A stretch of DNA of 64,000 nucleotides from JAVBRA01 sp031548435 (GTDB lineage Bacteria > Bacteroidota > Bacteroidia > Bacteroidales > Rikenellaceae): NCBI GenBank assembly GCA_031548435.1, contig JAVBRA010000017.1:78461-142460 (forward strand), written 5' to 3'. The number at the start of each line of letters is the position of its first letter. Within the stretch, counting starts at the first letter, position 1. The notes beneath the pieces were generated by a model that saw nothing but the letters and a program-made list of their open reading frames with translations, was not told the origin of the DNA and did not search any database. This document shows positions 40,651 to 49,722 of this stretch, piece after piece. The translations under genes were made by a program, and so were the position numbers.

Positions 40651-42744
40651 ATGGCACAGAAAAAACCGCAAAACATACTGAAATCCCCACGGCCGTCGAT
40701 CTTCTGGCTTTACGGGATCATTCTGGTGATTATCCTGGGATGGAACTTTCTCGCCTCGGCCGAGTCGCCCGTGGCAACCAGCTGGGAGAAAGTGAAGCAG
40801 ACCATGCTCAAGAACGACGAGGTAAAGAAAATGGTGGCCGTGCGCGGGTCCAACATCGTCGAGGTGTACCTGCGCGACGACAAGGTGCAGGCTTACAAGG
40901 CGCAGAAAGAGTATAAAAACATCCCCGCAGCCGGGCCGCAGTTCACGTTCAACATCTCGTCGGTCGAGGGGTTCAAGAAAGACTTCGACTCGGCGCTGGT
41001 CGAATACGGCATCCCCGAGGGAAAGGTGGGTATCGACTACCGCGACAAGAAAGGGACGTTCATGGAATTCTTTCTTAACAACGTCATTTTCATCGTATTG
41101 CTGATCGTAGCCTGGATCGTCATCATGCGCATCATGTCGCGCAATGCCGGCGGCGGAGGCGGCGGGGGCAACGTCTTCAGCGTGGGCAAGGCCAAGGCGC
41201 AGTTGTTCGACAAGGAAAACTCGGTCAAGATCACGTTCAAGGACGTGGCCGGGCTGGAGGAGGCCAAGGTGGAGGTGATGGAGATCGTCGATTTCCTCAA
41301 AAACCCGCGCAAATACAGCGACCTGGGAGGAAAGATACCCAAAGGCGCGCTGCTGGTAGGCCCTCCGGGTACAGGGAAAACATTGCTGGCCAAAGCGGTG
41401 GCGGGAGAAGCCAATGTGCCGTTCTTTTCGATCAGCGGGTCGGATTTCGTGGAAATGTTCGTGGGCGTGGGCGCCTCGCGTGTGCGCGACCTGTTCCGCC
41501 AGGCGAAGGAGAAAGCCCCCTGCATCGTGTTCATCGACGAGATCGACGCCATCGGGCGGGCCCGCGGCAAGAACGTCGGATTTTCATCGAACGACGAACG
41601 CGAGAACACACTGAACCAGCTGCTTACAGAAATGGACGGCTTCGGCACCAACGCCGGGGTCATCATTCTGGCGGCCACGAACCGCGTCGACATCCTCGAC
41701 AAGGCGCTGCTGCGCGCCGGCCGATTCGACCGCCAGATCCACGTCGAACTGCCCGATATGAAAGAACGCGCCGAAATCTTCGATGTCTACCTCAAGAAAC
41801 TGAAACTCCATCCGGACTTCGACGCGTCGTTCCTGGGCAAACAGACGCCCGGCTTCTCGGGGGCCGACATCGCCAACGTGTGCAACGAGGCCGCCCTGAT
41901 CGCCGCGCGAAAGAACAAACCGTTCATCGACAAGGCCGATTTCCTCGACGCCATCGACCGCATCATCGGCGGGCTGGAGCGCAAGAATAAGATACTGACC
42001 CGGCAGGAAAAGCGTTCGATCGCCTTCCACGAGGCGGGGCACGCCACGGTGAGCTGGCTGCTGGAGTATGCCCAGCCGCTGATCAAGGTCACCATCATCC
42101 CGCGCGGAAGGGCGCTGGGCGCGGCATGGTACACGCCCGACGAGCGGCAAATCGTGACCAAGGAGCAGATGATGCACCAACTGGCATCGACCCTGGGCGG
42201 ACGCGCCTCGGAAGAGATCGTGTTCGGGAAGATATCGTCGGGGGCGCTGAGCGACCTCGAAAGCAGCACCCGAAGCGCCTACGCCATGATCGCATATTAC
42301 GGCATGGGCGACAAGCTGCGCAACATGAGCTACTACGACTCCTCGGGCCAGAGCGACATGGGCCTGACTAAACCGTACAGCGAACAGACGGCTCAGGAGA
42401 TCGACCGCGAGGCCAAAGCCATCATCGACGAGGCCTATGAGTTGTCGAAGAAAGTGTTGAACGAACACCTCGACGGACTGACGCAACTGGCCGAACTGCT
42501 CATCGCACAGGAAGTGATCTTCACCGAAGACATGGAACGCATCTTCGGCAAACGCCAATGGAAAGCACGAATCGAGGAGTTCGAAGCCGAGGTGAAGGCC
42601 GACTCCGGGGAGAACGGCACGCCTCCGCCCGTCCCGGCACAAAATCCGTCACCCGCGCCCCACGGGGGCAACGACGAGCCTGTGGGGGCCGAAACCCCTC
42701 CCGACAGGCACATGCCGACGCCCCAAACGCCGGATATTTCTTAG
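40651..42744 (+). CDS. ftsH: ATP-dependent zinc metalloprotease FtsH
   Basis: The 697-residue membrane-anchored AAA+ protease degrades misassembled membrane proteins and regulatory substrates. N-terminal helix (about 15-33), periplasmic domain, second helix (about 142-161), then a Gly-rich linker. Walker A GPPGTGKT starts at residue 237, Walker B is CIVFIDEID, and the zinc motif HEAGH is at 460-464. The C-terminal tail is Pro-rich and acidic (PPPVPAQNPSPAPHGG). The gene is 102 bases after rsfS. The long tail is a common Bacteroidetes feature. Confidence 0.98.
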   Translation: MAQKKPQNILKSPRPSIFWLYGIILVIILGWNFLASAESPVATSWEKVKQTMLKNDEVKKMVAVRGSNIVEVYLRDDKVQAYKAQKEYKNIPAAGPQFTFNISSVEGFKKDFDSALVEYGIPEGKVGIDYRDKKGTFMEFFLNNVIFIVLLIVAWIVIMRIMSRNAGGGGGGGNVFSVGKAKAQLFDKENSVKITFKDVAGLEEAKVEVMEIVDFLKNPRKYSDLGGKIPKGALLVGPPGTGKTLLAKAVAGEANVPFFSISGSDFVEMFVGVGASRVRDLFRQAKEKAPCIVFIDEIDAIGRARGKNVGFSSNDERENTLNQLLTEMDGFGTNAGVIILAATNRVDILDKALLRAGRFDRQIHVELPDMKERAEIFDVYLKKLKLHPDFDASFLGKQTPGFSGADIANVCNEAALIAARKNKPFIDKADFLDAIDRIIGGLERKNKILTRQEKRSIAFHEAGHATVSWLLEYAQPLIKVTIIPRGRALGAAWYTPDERQIVTKEQMMHQLASTLGGRASEEIVFGKISSGALSDLESSTRSAYAMIAYYGMGDKLRNMSYYDSSGQSDMGLTKPYSEQTAQEIDREAKAIIDEAYELSKKVLNEHLDGLTQLAELLIAQEVIFTEDMERIFGKRQWKARIEEFEAEVKADSGENGTPPPVPAQNPSPAPHGGNDEPVGAETPPDRHMPTPQTPDIS

Positions 42745-42924
42745 GGCGCTTCAGGACGACGGCAATTTCATCCATCCGTTTTAATGAAATTACCAGCTAA
42801 CCAAGGCGTGCGTTTTCGCTGACAGAACAAATTTCCCATCGCCACGTCCGCCCGGAATAAGAGCGGAAGCGATGAAATTCAGAATCAGCCCCGGAAAACC
42901 ATCATCTAACCACAGACAACAGCC

Positions 42925-43788
42925 ATGACAACGCTATTAAAACGAACTTTAAGCGGGGTGATATTCGCCGCCATCGTCATCGGAGCGGTGTGGTACTCGC
43001 CATTCACTTTTCTGTTGCTGTTGGCCGCTGTCTGCACCGGTTGTATGTGGGAATTTTTCCGCATCGTCGAGAGCAAAGGAGTCCAGCCCCAGAAACGCTA
43101 TTCGGTGTTCGTGGGCCTGTTGGCGATTGCAGCGGCATTCTTTATCCGCATGATGGGGCTGCCCGCCGGCGCAATGCTGACGGTAGCGCCGTTTGTTTTC
43201 GTCGTTTTCATCCGCGAGTTGTACCGCAAACGGAACAACCCTGCCGGGGCCATCGCATCGTCGCTGATGGGGATCGTGTATGTGGCCGTGCCGCTGGCGC
43301 TGTTGTGCTATGTGGCTTTCGGACACAACTTCGAGGGCCGCGGCGGATTCATCTACCGTCGCGAAATCATTCTTTCGTATATCGCAGTGGTGTGGATGAA
43401 CGACGTGGGGGCGTACCTGACCGGCGTGACCATCGGGCGGCACCGGCTGTTCGAGCGCATCTCGCCCAAGAAGTCGTGGGAGGGATTCTTCGGCGGACTG
43501 GCGTTTGCCGTTGCAACGGCCGCCGGGGCTGTGTGGTTGTTGTTTCCGGGTGACCCGGGGTTTTTCATTCCGGCGGCTATTATCGCTGCGGCAGTGGCGG
43601 TTTCGGGTGTATTCGGCGATCTGGTCGAGTCGATGCTCAAGCGCTGGGTGGGTGTTAAGGACTCGGGACGGATGATGCCCGGCCACGGAGGCTTCCTCGA
43701 CCGCTTCGACGCCATGCTGCTGTCGGCGCCGTTTGTGGCCGCCTGTTTTGCTATTATCGAAATAATCGGTATGTTTGAACGGTCGTAG
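42925..43788 (+). CDS. cdsA: Phosphatidate cytidylyltransferase
   Basis: The 287-residue integral membrane enzyme makes CDP-diacylglycerol from phosphatidic acid and CTP, the branch point to PE and PG. About eight membrane helices are present. The C-terminal CdsA signature SPKKSWEGFFGGLAF (about 178-192), and GDLVESMLKRWVGVKDSGRMMPGHGGFLDR split over about 231-260 (with invariant Asp residues), are intact. It is followed 91 bases later by psd, the PE-forming step, so the two act in one pathway. The 180-base gap from ftsH holds nothing clear beyond a fragment resembling repeat R1. Confidence 0.96.
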   Translation: MTTLLKRTLSGVIFAAIVIGAVWYSPFTFLLLLAAVCTGCMWEFFRIVESKGVQPQKRYSVFVGLLAIAAAFFIRMMGLPAGAMLTVAPFVFVVFIRELYRKRNNPAGAIASSLMGIVYVAVPLALLCYVAFGHNFEGRGGFIYRREIILSYIAVVWMNDVGAYLTGVTIGRHRLFERISPKKSWEGFFGGLAFAVATAAGAVWLLFPGDPGFFIPAAIIAAAVAVSGVFGDLVESMLKRWVGVKDSGRMMPGHGGFLDRFDAMLLSAPFVAACFAIIEIIGMFERS

Positions 43789-43879
43789 CACTCCCCCGGG
43801 TGCACCCCAAATCGGGGCAAAACACTGCGGGGCCGCCGACTTCAAACACAAAAACGCTGTTAAACCATTCAATGCCTTT

Positions 43880-44539
43880 ATGAGAGTTCATAAAGAGGGA
43901 CGCAAGGTCGTCTTCACCACTTTCGCCACCGTTCTTGTCCTGATCGGCATTTCGTTGTGGCTCATTCCTTCCGTCGGATGGGCTGCGGCCCTGTCGGCCG
44001 TGTTTGCGCTGGCGGGCCTGTTTGTGCTGCGGTTTTTCCGCAATCCCCAGCGCGAACTGGTGCAGGAAGAGGGTGCGGTTTTCTCGCCCGCCGACGGCAC
44101 GGTAGTCGCGGTGGAGAGGGTCTTCGAACCGGAATACCTGCAATGCGAGTGCATCCAGGTGTCGGTGTTCATGTCGGTATGGAACGTGCACGCCAACTGG
44201 TATCCGGTGGGCGGCACCATTGAGTATTTCCGCCATCACCACGGCAGGTTCCTGGTGGCATGGCACCCCAAGTCGTCGACCGAGAACGAGCGCACCACCA
44301 CGGTCATCGATGCCGGGGGCGGGCGAAAGATCCTGTTCCGGCAGATCGCCGGGGCGGTGGCGCGGCGCATCGTCAATTACTCGAAACCGGGCCGCATTGT
44401 GGGGCAGAACAGCCCGTGCGGGTTCATCAAGTTCGGCTCGCGGGTCGACGTGTTCCTGCCGTTGGACGCCCAGGTAAAGGTCGACCTGAACGAAAAAGTG
44501 ACCGGATCGCAAACCGTACTGGCCACGTTCGGGGAATAG
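43880..44539 (+). CDS. psd: Phosphatidylserine decarboxylase (short form)
   Basis: A 219-residue PSD-B-type proenzyme that decarboxylates phosphatidylserine to phosphatidylethanolamine. Two N-terminal membrane helices (about 12-50) are followed by FRNPQREL and FSPADGTVVAVE. The self-cleavage site is FGSRVD with the pyruvoyl-forming Ser187 (short family GS site rather than LGST). I take the ATG before RVHKEGRKVVF. pssA is not in the window. Downstream lies a 194-base gap with two exact 20-bp direct repeats. Confidence 0.94.
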   Translation: MRVHKEGRKVVFTTFATVLVLIGISLWLIPSVGWAAALSAVFALAGLFVLRFFRNPQRELVQEEGAVFSPADGTVVAVERVFEPEYLQCECIQVSVFMSVWNVHANWYPVGGTIEYFRHHHGRFLVAWHPKSSTENERTTTVIDAGGGRKILFRQIAGAVARRIVNYSKPGRIVGQNSPCGFIKFGSRVDVFLPLDAQVKVDLNEKVTGSQTVLATFGE

Positions 44540-44584
44540 GAAACACCGAACACCACGCCACAAACCGGGCCTGTCAGAGTTGCC

Positions 44585-44697
44585 GGGCTATCGGGGCGGG
44601 CATATTTTCGGAATCGCCGGTCGGGCGAGCTGCCGGAAGCCTATCCGGACTATCGAAACCGTCGGGCGTAACTCCCGGGGCTATCGGGGCGGGCATA
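44585..44697 (+). repeat. Pair of exact 20-bp direct repeats
   Basis: GGGCTATCGGGGCGGGCATA occurs at 44585-44604 and again at 44678-44697. CTATC-led sub-repeats lie between them (CTATCCGGACTATCGAAACC). They fill the psd to AI-2E gap. The second copy is 36 bases before the next ATG, so it could hold regulatory sites. Confidence 0.7.
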
Positions 44698-44733
44698 CAA
44701 AAAAGCGTCCGGCAATAACTTATACTGTGTGCC

Positions 44734-45834
44734 ATGGAAAAAGCGGCAACCATATCGAAATACATTGCCGGGGCGGTGGCGCTGATCGTCATCGGACTGG
44801 TGGTGTGGTACTTCAGCAATATCGTCATCTACATCATCGCGGCGGCGGTGTTGTCGATCCTGGGACGGCCGGCCATGGAATACATCGCCGGGCTGCATGT
44901 GGGCAAAGTGCGCATCCCCAGAGGGGTGGCGGCGGCACTGACACTGGTGTTGCTGGCCTTGCTGGTGTGCGGATTTTTCTATGTGTTCATTCCGGTGATC
45001 TTCGACAAGTTGTCGCAACTGGCCTCGATCGACTTCGAGGGATTGTCGAACCAGATCCTCCAACCGCTCCAACAGGTCGAATCGTTCATTGTCAGGTATT
45101 TACCCGTCGGCGCCGATTTCTCGATCACGCAGGCCATCGGCGAACAGGTCGGATCGTACATCAACCTTTCGCACATCAACGACTTCGTTTCGTCGTTCAT
45201 CGGCACGGTCACGTCGTTTTTCATCGCGATATTCTCGATCGGATTCATCACTTTTTTCTTCCTTAAAGACAAAAACCTGTTTTCGGACGGGGTGACGCTG
45301 CTTTTCCCTGCCCGCAACAAAGACAATGTGACACGGGCGCTCGACTCGGCCAACCGGCTGCTGGTGCGCTACTTCGTGGGCATTGTCATCGAGTCGACGG
45401 TGGTGCTGATCATCGTCGCCGTGGGGATGCTCATTGTCGGGTTCGATTTGCAGGACAGCCTGTTGTACGGCCTGATCATGGGCGTATTGAACGTCATTCC
45501 TTACGTGGGGCCGTTCATGGGCTATGTCATCGGCGTTCTGATCGGGCTGTTGTCGCCCATTCCGGGAGCAGCGCTGCTGCCGTTGGTCATCAAGATGGTG
45601 GCTGTGTTTGCCATCGCCCAGCTGGTCGACAACATGGTGCTTCAGCCGCTGATCTATTCCAACAGCGTTAAGGCCCATCCGCTGGAGATTTTCATTGTGC
45701 TGCTGATCGCCGGCAGCATCGGCGGCATCTGGGGCATGCTGGTGGCCGTACCGTCCTACACCGTGCTGAGGGTCTTCGCCAAGGAGTTCCTCAACAATTT
45801 CCGCATCGTCCGGAAGCTGACCGACAAAATCTGA
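44734..45834 (+). CDS. AI-2E family (PerM/TqsA-like) transporter
   Basis: A 366-residue membrane protein with about eight helices in the AI-2E exporter arrangement. There is an N-terminal pair (residues about 12-45), a third around 65-90, and a central amphipathic region (DFEGLSNQILQPLQQVESFI). The C-terminal signature helices contain GFDLQDSLLYGLIMGVLNVIPY and GPFMGYVIGVLIGLLSPIPG. Members export autoinducer-2, act as Na/H antiporters, or are uncharacterised. It is the last gene of the rsfS-ftsH-cdsA-psd run. The substrate is not deducible. Confidence 0.92.
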   Translation: MEKAATISKYIAGAVALIVIGLVVWYFSNIVIYIIAAAVLSILGRPAMEYIAGLHVGKVRIPRGVAAALTLVLLALLVCGFFYVFIPVIFDKLSQLASIDFEGLSNQILQPLQQVESFIVRYLPVGADFSITQAIGEQVGSYINLSHINDFVSSFIGTVTSFFIAIFSIGFITFFFLKDKNLFSDGVTLLFPARNKDNVTRALDSANRLLVRYFVGIVIESTVVLIIVAVGMLIVGFDLQDSLLYGLIMGVLNVIPYVGPFMGYVIGVLIGLLSPIPGAALLPLVIKMVAVFAIAQLVDNMVLQPLIYSNSVKAHPLEIFIVLLIAGSIGGIWGMLVAVPSYTVLRVFAKEFLNNFRIVRKLTDKI

Positions 45835-46027
45835 GAGGGACGACTCCCTTTGTTATCGAGGCATTGTGTTCGCTTGGGGCTTTGCTTTCGCCCCGGAACG
45901 CACTCTTCGCATGAAAGCATGCGTGTTCGCTGTTTCTTTGTCTCCCCCACCCGTCCGCAAACACACTAAAGCGGCACAAGATTCCTAATAATTAGAGAGT
46001 CTGTGGCTCTTTTTCATGCAAAATCGT

Positions 46028-46035
46028 TAACTTTG
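46028..46035 (+). promoter_or_regulatory. -7 box for glmM
   Basis: TAACTTTG, exact, 31 bases before the ATG; weak -33. Confidence 0.48.
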
Positions 46036-46065
46036 TTGTTTAAAATCATAAAATAACAAGACAGC

Positions 46066-47454
46066 ATGACACTGATCAAGTCCATTTCCGGCATCCGCGG
46101 CACCATTGGAGGCAAGCCCGGCGAGGGTCTCAGCCCGCTCGACGCCGTTAAATTCACAGCGGCCTACGCCCAGTTTCTCAAAGACCGCACCCCCGGCCGC
46201 AGGCTGACAGTGGTCGTGGGACGCGACGCCCGCATCTCGGGCGAGATGGTCGCCAGCCTGGTCGAGGGCACGCTCATGGGTTGCGGCATCGATGTCATCG
46301 CCCTGGGACTGGCCACCACCCCCACCGTGGAAGTGGCCGTGGCCGACAAGAAGGCCGACGGCGGTATCATCCTCACCGCCAGCCACAACCCCAAACAATG
46401 GAACGCACTGAAACTGCTCAACGAACGCGGTGAATTCCTCAACGACAAGGAGGGCAAAACCATTCTGGCTATCGCAGAAGCCGACAGCTATGTGTTTCCC
46501 GAAGTGGACAACCTCGGAAAGATCATAGAACGCACCTCGTACGACCAGCAACACATCGATGCTGTGCTGGCCCTGCCGCTGGTGGATGTGGCGGCCGTCA
46601 GAGCGGCCAAATTCAAAGTGGTGGTCGATGCGGTCAACTCCGTAGGCGGAACCATCATCCCGCAACTGCTCAAACAGATGGGGGTGGAAGTGGTGGAACT
46701 CAACTGTGTTCCCGACGGTCAGTTCGCCCACAACCCCGAGCCGCTGCCCGAAAACCTGACTGAAATATCGGCCGCCGTGGTGCGCGAAAAAGCCAACCTG
46801 GGCGTGGTGGTCGACCCCGATGTCGACCGTCTGGCGCTGGTGAACGAAGACGGCACCATGTTCGGCGAAGAGTACACGCTGGTGGCCGTGGCCGACTACG
46901 TGCTGTCGAAAACGCCCGGCAACACGGTGTCGAACCTCAGCTCGTCGCGCGCGCTCAAGGACGTGACCGTAGCCCGTGGCGGAAGCTATTCCGCGGCAGC
47001 CGTCGGCGAGGTGAACGTGGTAGCCAGGATGAAGGAAGCGAACGCCGTGATCGGCGGCGAAGGCAACGGCGGCGTCATCTATCCCGCGCTGCACTACGGC
47101 CGCGACGCCCTGGTGGGAGTGGCCCTGTTCCTGACCCTGCTGGCCAAAAGCGGCAAAAAAGCCACCGAACTGCGCGCCACCTATCCGCCCTACTTCATCT
47201 CGAAAAACAAAATCGAACTTACCCCGTCGATCGACGTGGACGACGTGCTGCGCAAAATGAAGGAAAAATACGCCAGCGAACAGGTGAACGACATCGACGG
47301 CGTGAAGATCGACTTCCCCGCCGAATGGGTGCATCTGCGCAAATCGAACACCGAGCCCATCATTCGTATATACAGCGAAAGCGCCACCATGCAACAAGCC
47401 GACGCCCTCGCTCAAAAGATCATCGCCGATATCAGGCAGATCTGCGGGCTTTAG
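46066..47454 (+). CDS. glmM: Phosphoglucosamine mutase
   Basis: The 462-residue phosphohexomutase converts glucosamine-6-phosphate to glucosamine-1-phosphate for UDP-GlcNAc, peptidoglycan and lipid A. The phosphorylated Ser106 is in LTASHNPKQWNALK, the metal loop is DPDVDRLAL (about 252-260), and the sugar loop GGEGNGGVIY (about 329-338). The phosphate-binding segment RKSNTEPIIRIYSE lies at about 425-438. The sequence is typical of Bacteroidales GlmM, although PMM/PGM activity cannot be excluded by sequence alone. Monocistronic. Confidence 0.93.
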   Translation: MTLIKSISGIRGTIGGKPGEGLSPLDAVKFTAAYAQFLKDRTPGRRLTVVVGRDARISGEMVASLVEGTLMGCGIDVIALGLATTPTVEVAVADKKADGGIILTASHNPKQWNALKLLNERGEFLNDKEGKTILAIAEADSYVFPEVDNLGKIIERTSYDQQHIDAVLALPLVDVAAVRAAKFKVVVDAVNSVGGTIIPQLLKQMGVEVVELNCVPDGQFAHNPEPLPENLTEISAAVVREKANLGVVVDPDVDRLALVNEDGTMFGEEYTLVAVADYVLSKTPGNTVSNLSSSRALKDVTVARGGSYSAAAVGEVNVVARMKEANAVIGGEGNGGVIYPALHYGRDALVGVALFLTLLAKSGKKATELRATYPPYFISKNKIELTPSIDVDDVLRKMKEKYASEQVNDIDGVKIDFPAEWVHLRKSNTEPIIRIYSESATMQQADALAQKIIADIRQICGL

Positions 47455-47483
47455 CGGGTTGAATTTTTAGCCGGGGACTCAAT

Positions 47484-47744
47484 CGAAGCTTTTTAGAAGC
47501 TTAACCAGAAACTTTCAGGAAGATACCCTCGGATCTCTTGACAGACTTTTACTCGGACCAACATTCTTTCAAAGAGAAGGCCCCGCCCGAAAAATGACAT
47601 AACAATTTGTTATGCTGTTATCTGGGCGGAGCCTTCTCTTTAAAAGAATAATAGATTGAAGTGGAGGCAATCACGAAAAACGAAATTTCTCCCAAGAGTT
47701 TTTTGTTAAACTTTTTTGCAAAAAAGTTCAGATTGAAGTACCGG
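47484..47744 (+). mobile_element. MITE-like element R3, copy 1
   Basis: About 260 bases with imperfect terminal inverted repeats (left GAAGCTTTTTAGAAGCTTAA, right TTTTTTGCAAAAAAGTTC). There is an inner hairpin: AAAGAGAAGG-CCCCGCCC pairing with GGGCGGAG-CCTTCTCTTT (47571-47641), with CATAACAATTTGTTATG at its tip. No coding capacity. Copy 2 lies 11.5 kb away at 58994-59252. It fills the glmM to DUF2752 gap. Confidence 0.8.
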
Positions 47745-47759
47745 TCAAAAACAAACCCG

Positions 47760-48131
47760 ATGAAGCGGACAATCTATGTAATATTGGCAGGGATCGTGAT
47801 TGCGGCAGGATTGTTTTTGATCGATCCGTCGCATCAGGTGCTGGCGCCCAAGTGCCCGGTGTGGTTGGCTACGGGGTTGAAGTGCCCCGGGTGCGGATCG
47901 CAGCGGATGTTCCATCATTTGCTGCACGGGCGATTGGGGCAGTCGTTCACGCAGAACCCACTGTTGTTCATCACGTTGCCATACTTTGCACTGCTGTTGT
48001 GGTACGGATTGTTCGGCAATGCGGAGAAATACCCCCGGCTGCGGAACTTCCTGCTCGGCCGGTGGACGCTTTATATCATTGTCGGGCTGTTTTTCGGATA
48101 TATGATCGTGCGGAACGTGGCGGGATTTTGA
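47760..48131 (+). CDS. DUF2752 membrane protein
   Basis: A 123-residue protein with three predicted membrane helices. The DUF2752 signature CPVWLATGLKCPGCGSQR (about 33-50) is followed by HHLLHGRLGQSF and NPLLFITLPYFALLLWYG. The paired Cys and His residues may bind metal, but the function of the family is unknown. I chose the ATG before KRTIYVILAG. An in-frame ATG 99 bases upstream would place the leader inside the MITE-like element. Confidence 0.88.
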   Translation: MKRTIYVILAGIVIAAGLFLIDPSHQVLAPKCPVWLATGLKCPGCGSQRMFHHLLHGRLGQSFTQNPLLFITLPYFALLLWYGLFGNAEKYPRLRNFLLGRWTLYIIVGLFFGYMIVRNVAGF

Positions 48132-48301
48132 AAGGAGAAGCGACCTCTGCCGGCAAATTTCGTAAAGATGTCATTCCGAACCCCGAATGAAACACATCCA
48201 TGCGTCCGGTGTATCCGGGCAAAATAGCACTCTCGCCCTCGGGTGGGCCTGTGGTTCCGAAGGATGACGGGAGTTTATATCGCCGCACACTTTCCAGCCG
48301 G

Positions 48302-49165
48302 CTATCTGTTTTCCGCAGCCGCTTTCCGTTTTTCGACCCGGCGGGCCAGCGAAATGCTGAACTCAAACAGGGCGTACATCGGTATCAGCACCAAGGTCAT
48401 GCTCAGCGCGTCGGGCGGGGTGATGATGGCCGACAACAGCGCCAGCACCACGATGGCATGCTTGCGGTATCTCTTCAGGAACGCCGCGCTGATGATCCCC
48501 ATACGCGTGAGGAAGTAAACCAGCAACGGCAACTGGAACACCGCCGCGCAAGCCAGACTCACCCCCAGCACCGCCGAGAGGTACGAGTTGGCATCGATCA
48601 TGTTGGTGATATATTCGCTGGCGGTGTAGCCCCCCAGGAAACTGATGGTCATCGGCGCGATGATGAAATAGCCGAACAGCAGTCCCGTAAAAAAACACAG
48701 CGACACATAAAAGACGAACGACTGGCTGCCGTGCTGCTCGCGTGCGGTGAGGGCGGGCCTCACAAACCGCCATATCTCCCACAGCAGGTAAGGCACCGCC
48801 AGCGCAATGGCCGTGGCCAGCGACACCATCATGTGCAACCCGAACTGTCCGCCCAGCCGCGTGTTGATGAGCGACAGCCCCTCGGGGTTGATGCACAACG
48901 CCTCCACACCGGTCTTCTGCGCCAGCATGCACAGGAACCGGTTGGTCGGAAAATCGGGCGACTGCGGCCCGAACAAAATGACGTCGATGATGTAATGGCG
49001 AAGGCAGAATGCCGCAACAAAAAACACGAAAACCGAAGCGAATCCCCTTACAAGATGGGGACGCAGGTCGTCGAGATGACCGAAGAACGATTTCTCTTCC
49101 GCGTTGTTATTCGTGTTATCCTTGTTCGTGCCACCGTTCGCTCCGCCGCTTGGGTTCGAGGACAT
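48302..49165 (-). CDS. tatC: Twin-arginine translocase subunit TatC
   Basis: The 287-residue polytopic protein is the receptor for twin-arginine signal peptides. A hydrophilic, Asn/Gly-rich N-terminal extension of about 27 residues precedes the conserved FFGHLDDLRPHLVRGF opening (about 27-42). Six membrane helices follow, with the characteristic LLWEIWRFVRPALTAREQ (about 127-144) and SAIITPPDALSM (about 243-254). A periplasmic insert (about 68-110) is longer than in E. coli TatC. It starts 3 bases after tatA. The 170-base gap to DUF2752 contains degenerate repeat-like sequence only. Confidence 0.96.
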   Translation of the reverse strand: MSSNPSGGANGGTNKDNTNNNAEEKSFFGHLDDLRPHLVRGFASVFVFFVAAFCLRHYIIDVILFGPQSPDFPTNRFLCMLAQKTGVEALCINPEGLSLINTRLGGQFGLHMMVSLATAIALAVPYLLWEIWRFVRPALTAREQHGSQSFVFYVSLCFFTGLLFGYFIIAPMTISFLGGYTASEYITNMIDANSYLSAVLGVSLACAAVFQLPLLVYFLTRMGIISAAFLKRYRKHAIVVLALLSAIITPPDALSMTLVLIPMYALFEFSISLARRVEKRKAAAENR

Positions 49166-49168
49166 GGG

Positions 49169-49402
49169 TTACGCTTTTTTTTCCTCGTCGTCTTTCTTGG
49201 CCGGGGTTTCTCTGGGAGGCTCGTTGCGGTTCTCGGCGGTGTAATCCTTGTTGACGGAGTCTTTGAACTCCTTGACCCCGCGGCCCACTCCGCGCATGAG
49301 TTCGGGAATCTTCTTGGCTCCGAACAGCAGGATGACAATAATAAGGATCAGGATGATCTCCTGTCCTCCAAGCCACCCCATGGGCAAAAATAACCAATTC
49401 AT
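49169..49402 (-). CDS. tatA: Sec-independent translocase subunit TatA
   Basis: A 77-residue protein with one N-terminal membrane helix (EIILILIIVILLFGAKKIPE, about 15-34) running into the FGAKKIPEL hinge and an amphipathic helix (MRGVGRGVKEFKDSV). A charged tail follows. It forms the variable pore of the Tat system. It precedes tatC directly; no separate tatB is seen, as in many Bacteroidetes. A TACATTTG -7 box lies 25 bases upstream. Confidence 0.96.
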   Translation of the reverse strand: MNWLFLPMGWLGGQEIILILIIVILLFGAKKIPELMRGVGRGVKEFKDSVNKDYTAENRNEPPRETPAKKDDEEKKA

Positions 49403-49426
49403 AATAATTCAGTTTTAAGGCGAAAG

Positions 49427-49434
49427 CAAATGTA
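49427..49434 (-). promoter_or_regulatory. -7 box for tatAC
   Basis: TACATTTG on the minus strand, exact; the -33 is weak. Confidence 0.48.
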
Positions 49435-49590
49435 CGTATTTTTTTCGTTTATCGCACCTGCAAGGCATTTTGTTATCGAAAACATCTCCCTGAGCGAAAC
49501 AACGTCACCGCTCAAGGATTTTCCCGAAATTCTAACATCCGCCGCAACTCGTTCCCGATGCCCGTTGGGCGCAGAGTGCGTCCTATTTTG

Positions 49591-49656
49591 CTTGCCGTTC
49601 GGTTTTACGGACGCAGCGTACTCAGGTACGTGAGATCCGCAAAACCGAACGACAAG
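49591..49656. other. Long imperfect hairpin in the tatA-DUF3078 gap
   Basis: Outer arms CTTGCCGTTCGGTTTT and AAAACCGAACGACAAG, plus a CGG/CCG pair, enclose a 21-base apical part with its own GTAC-containing stem. There is no T tract. The ~300-base gap is otherwise empty except for the tatA promoter. It may be a structured RNA or a cruciform repeat. Confidence 0.55.
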
Positions 49657-49688
49657 TGAAAGATGGCGTTGCTATATGTGCAACCCGC

Positions 49689-49722
49689 CAAACAAGGGAA
49701 AACCTACGGTTTTTCCTTGTTT
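49689..49722. terminator. Terminator overlapping the end of the DUF3078 gene
   Basis: AAACAAGGGAAAACC and GGTTTTTCCTTGTTT arms with a 3-base loop. The right arm includes the last codons of the DUF3078 gene. A/T flanks could give termination on the minus strand. Confidence 0.65.
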
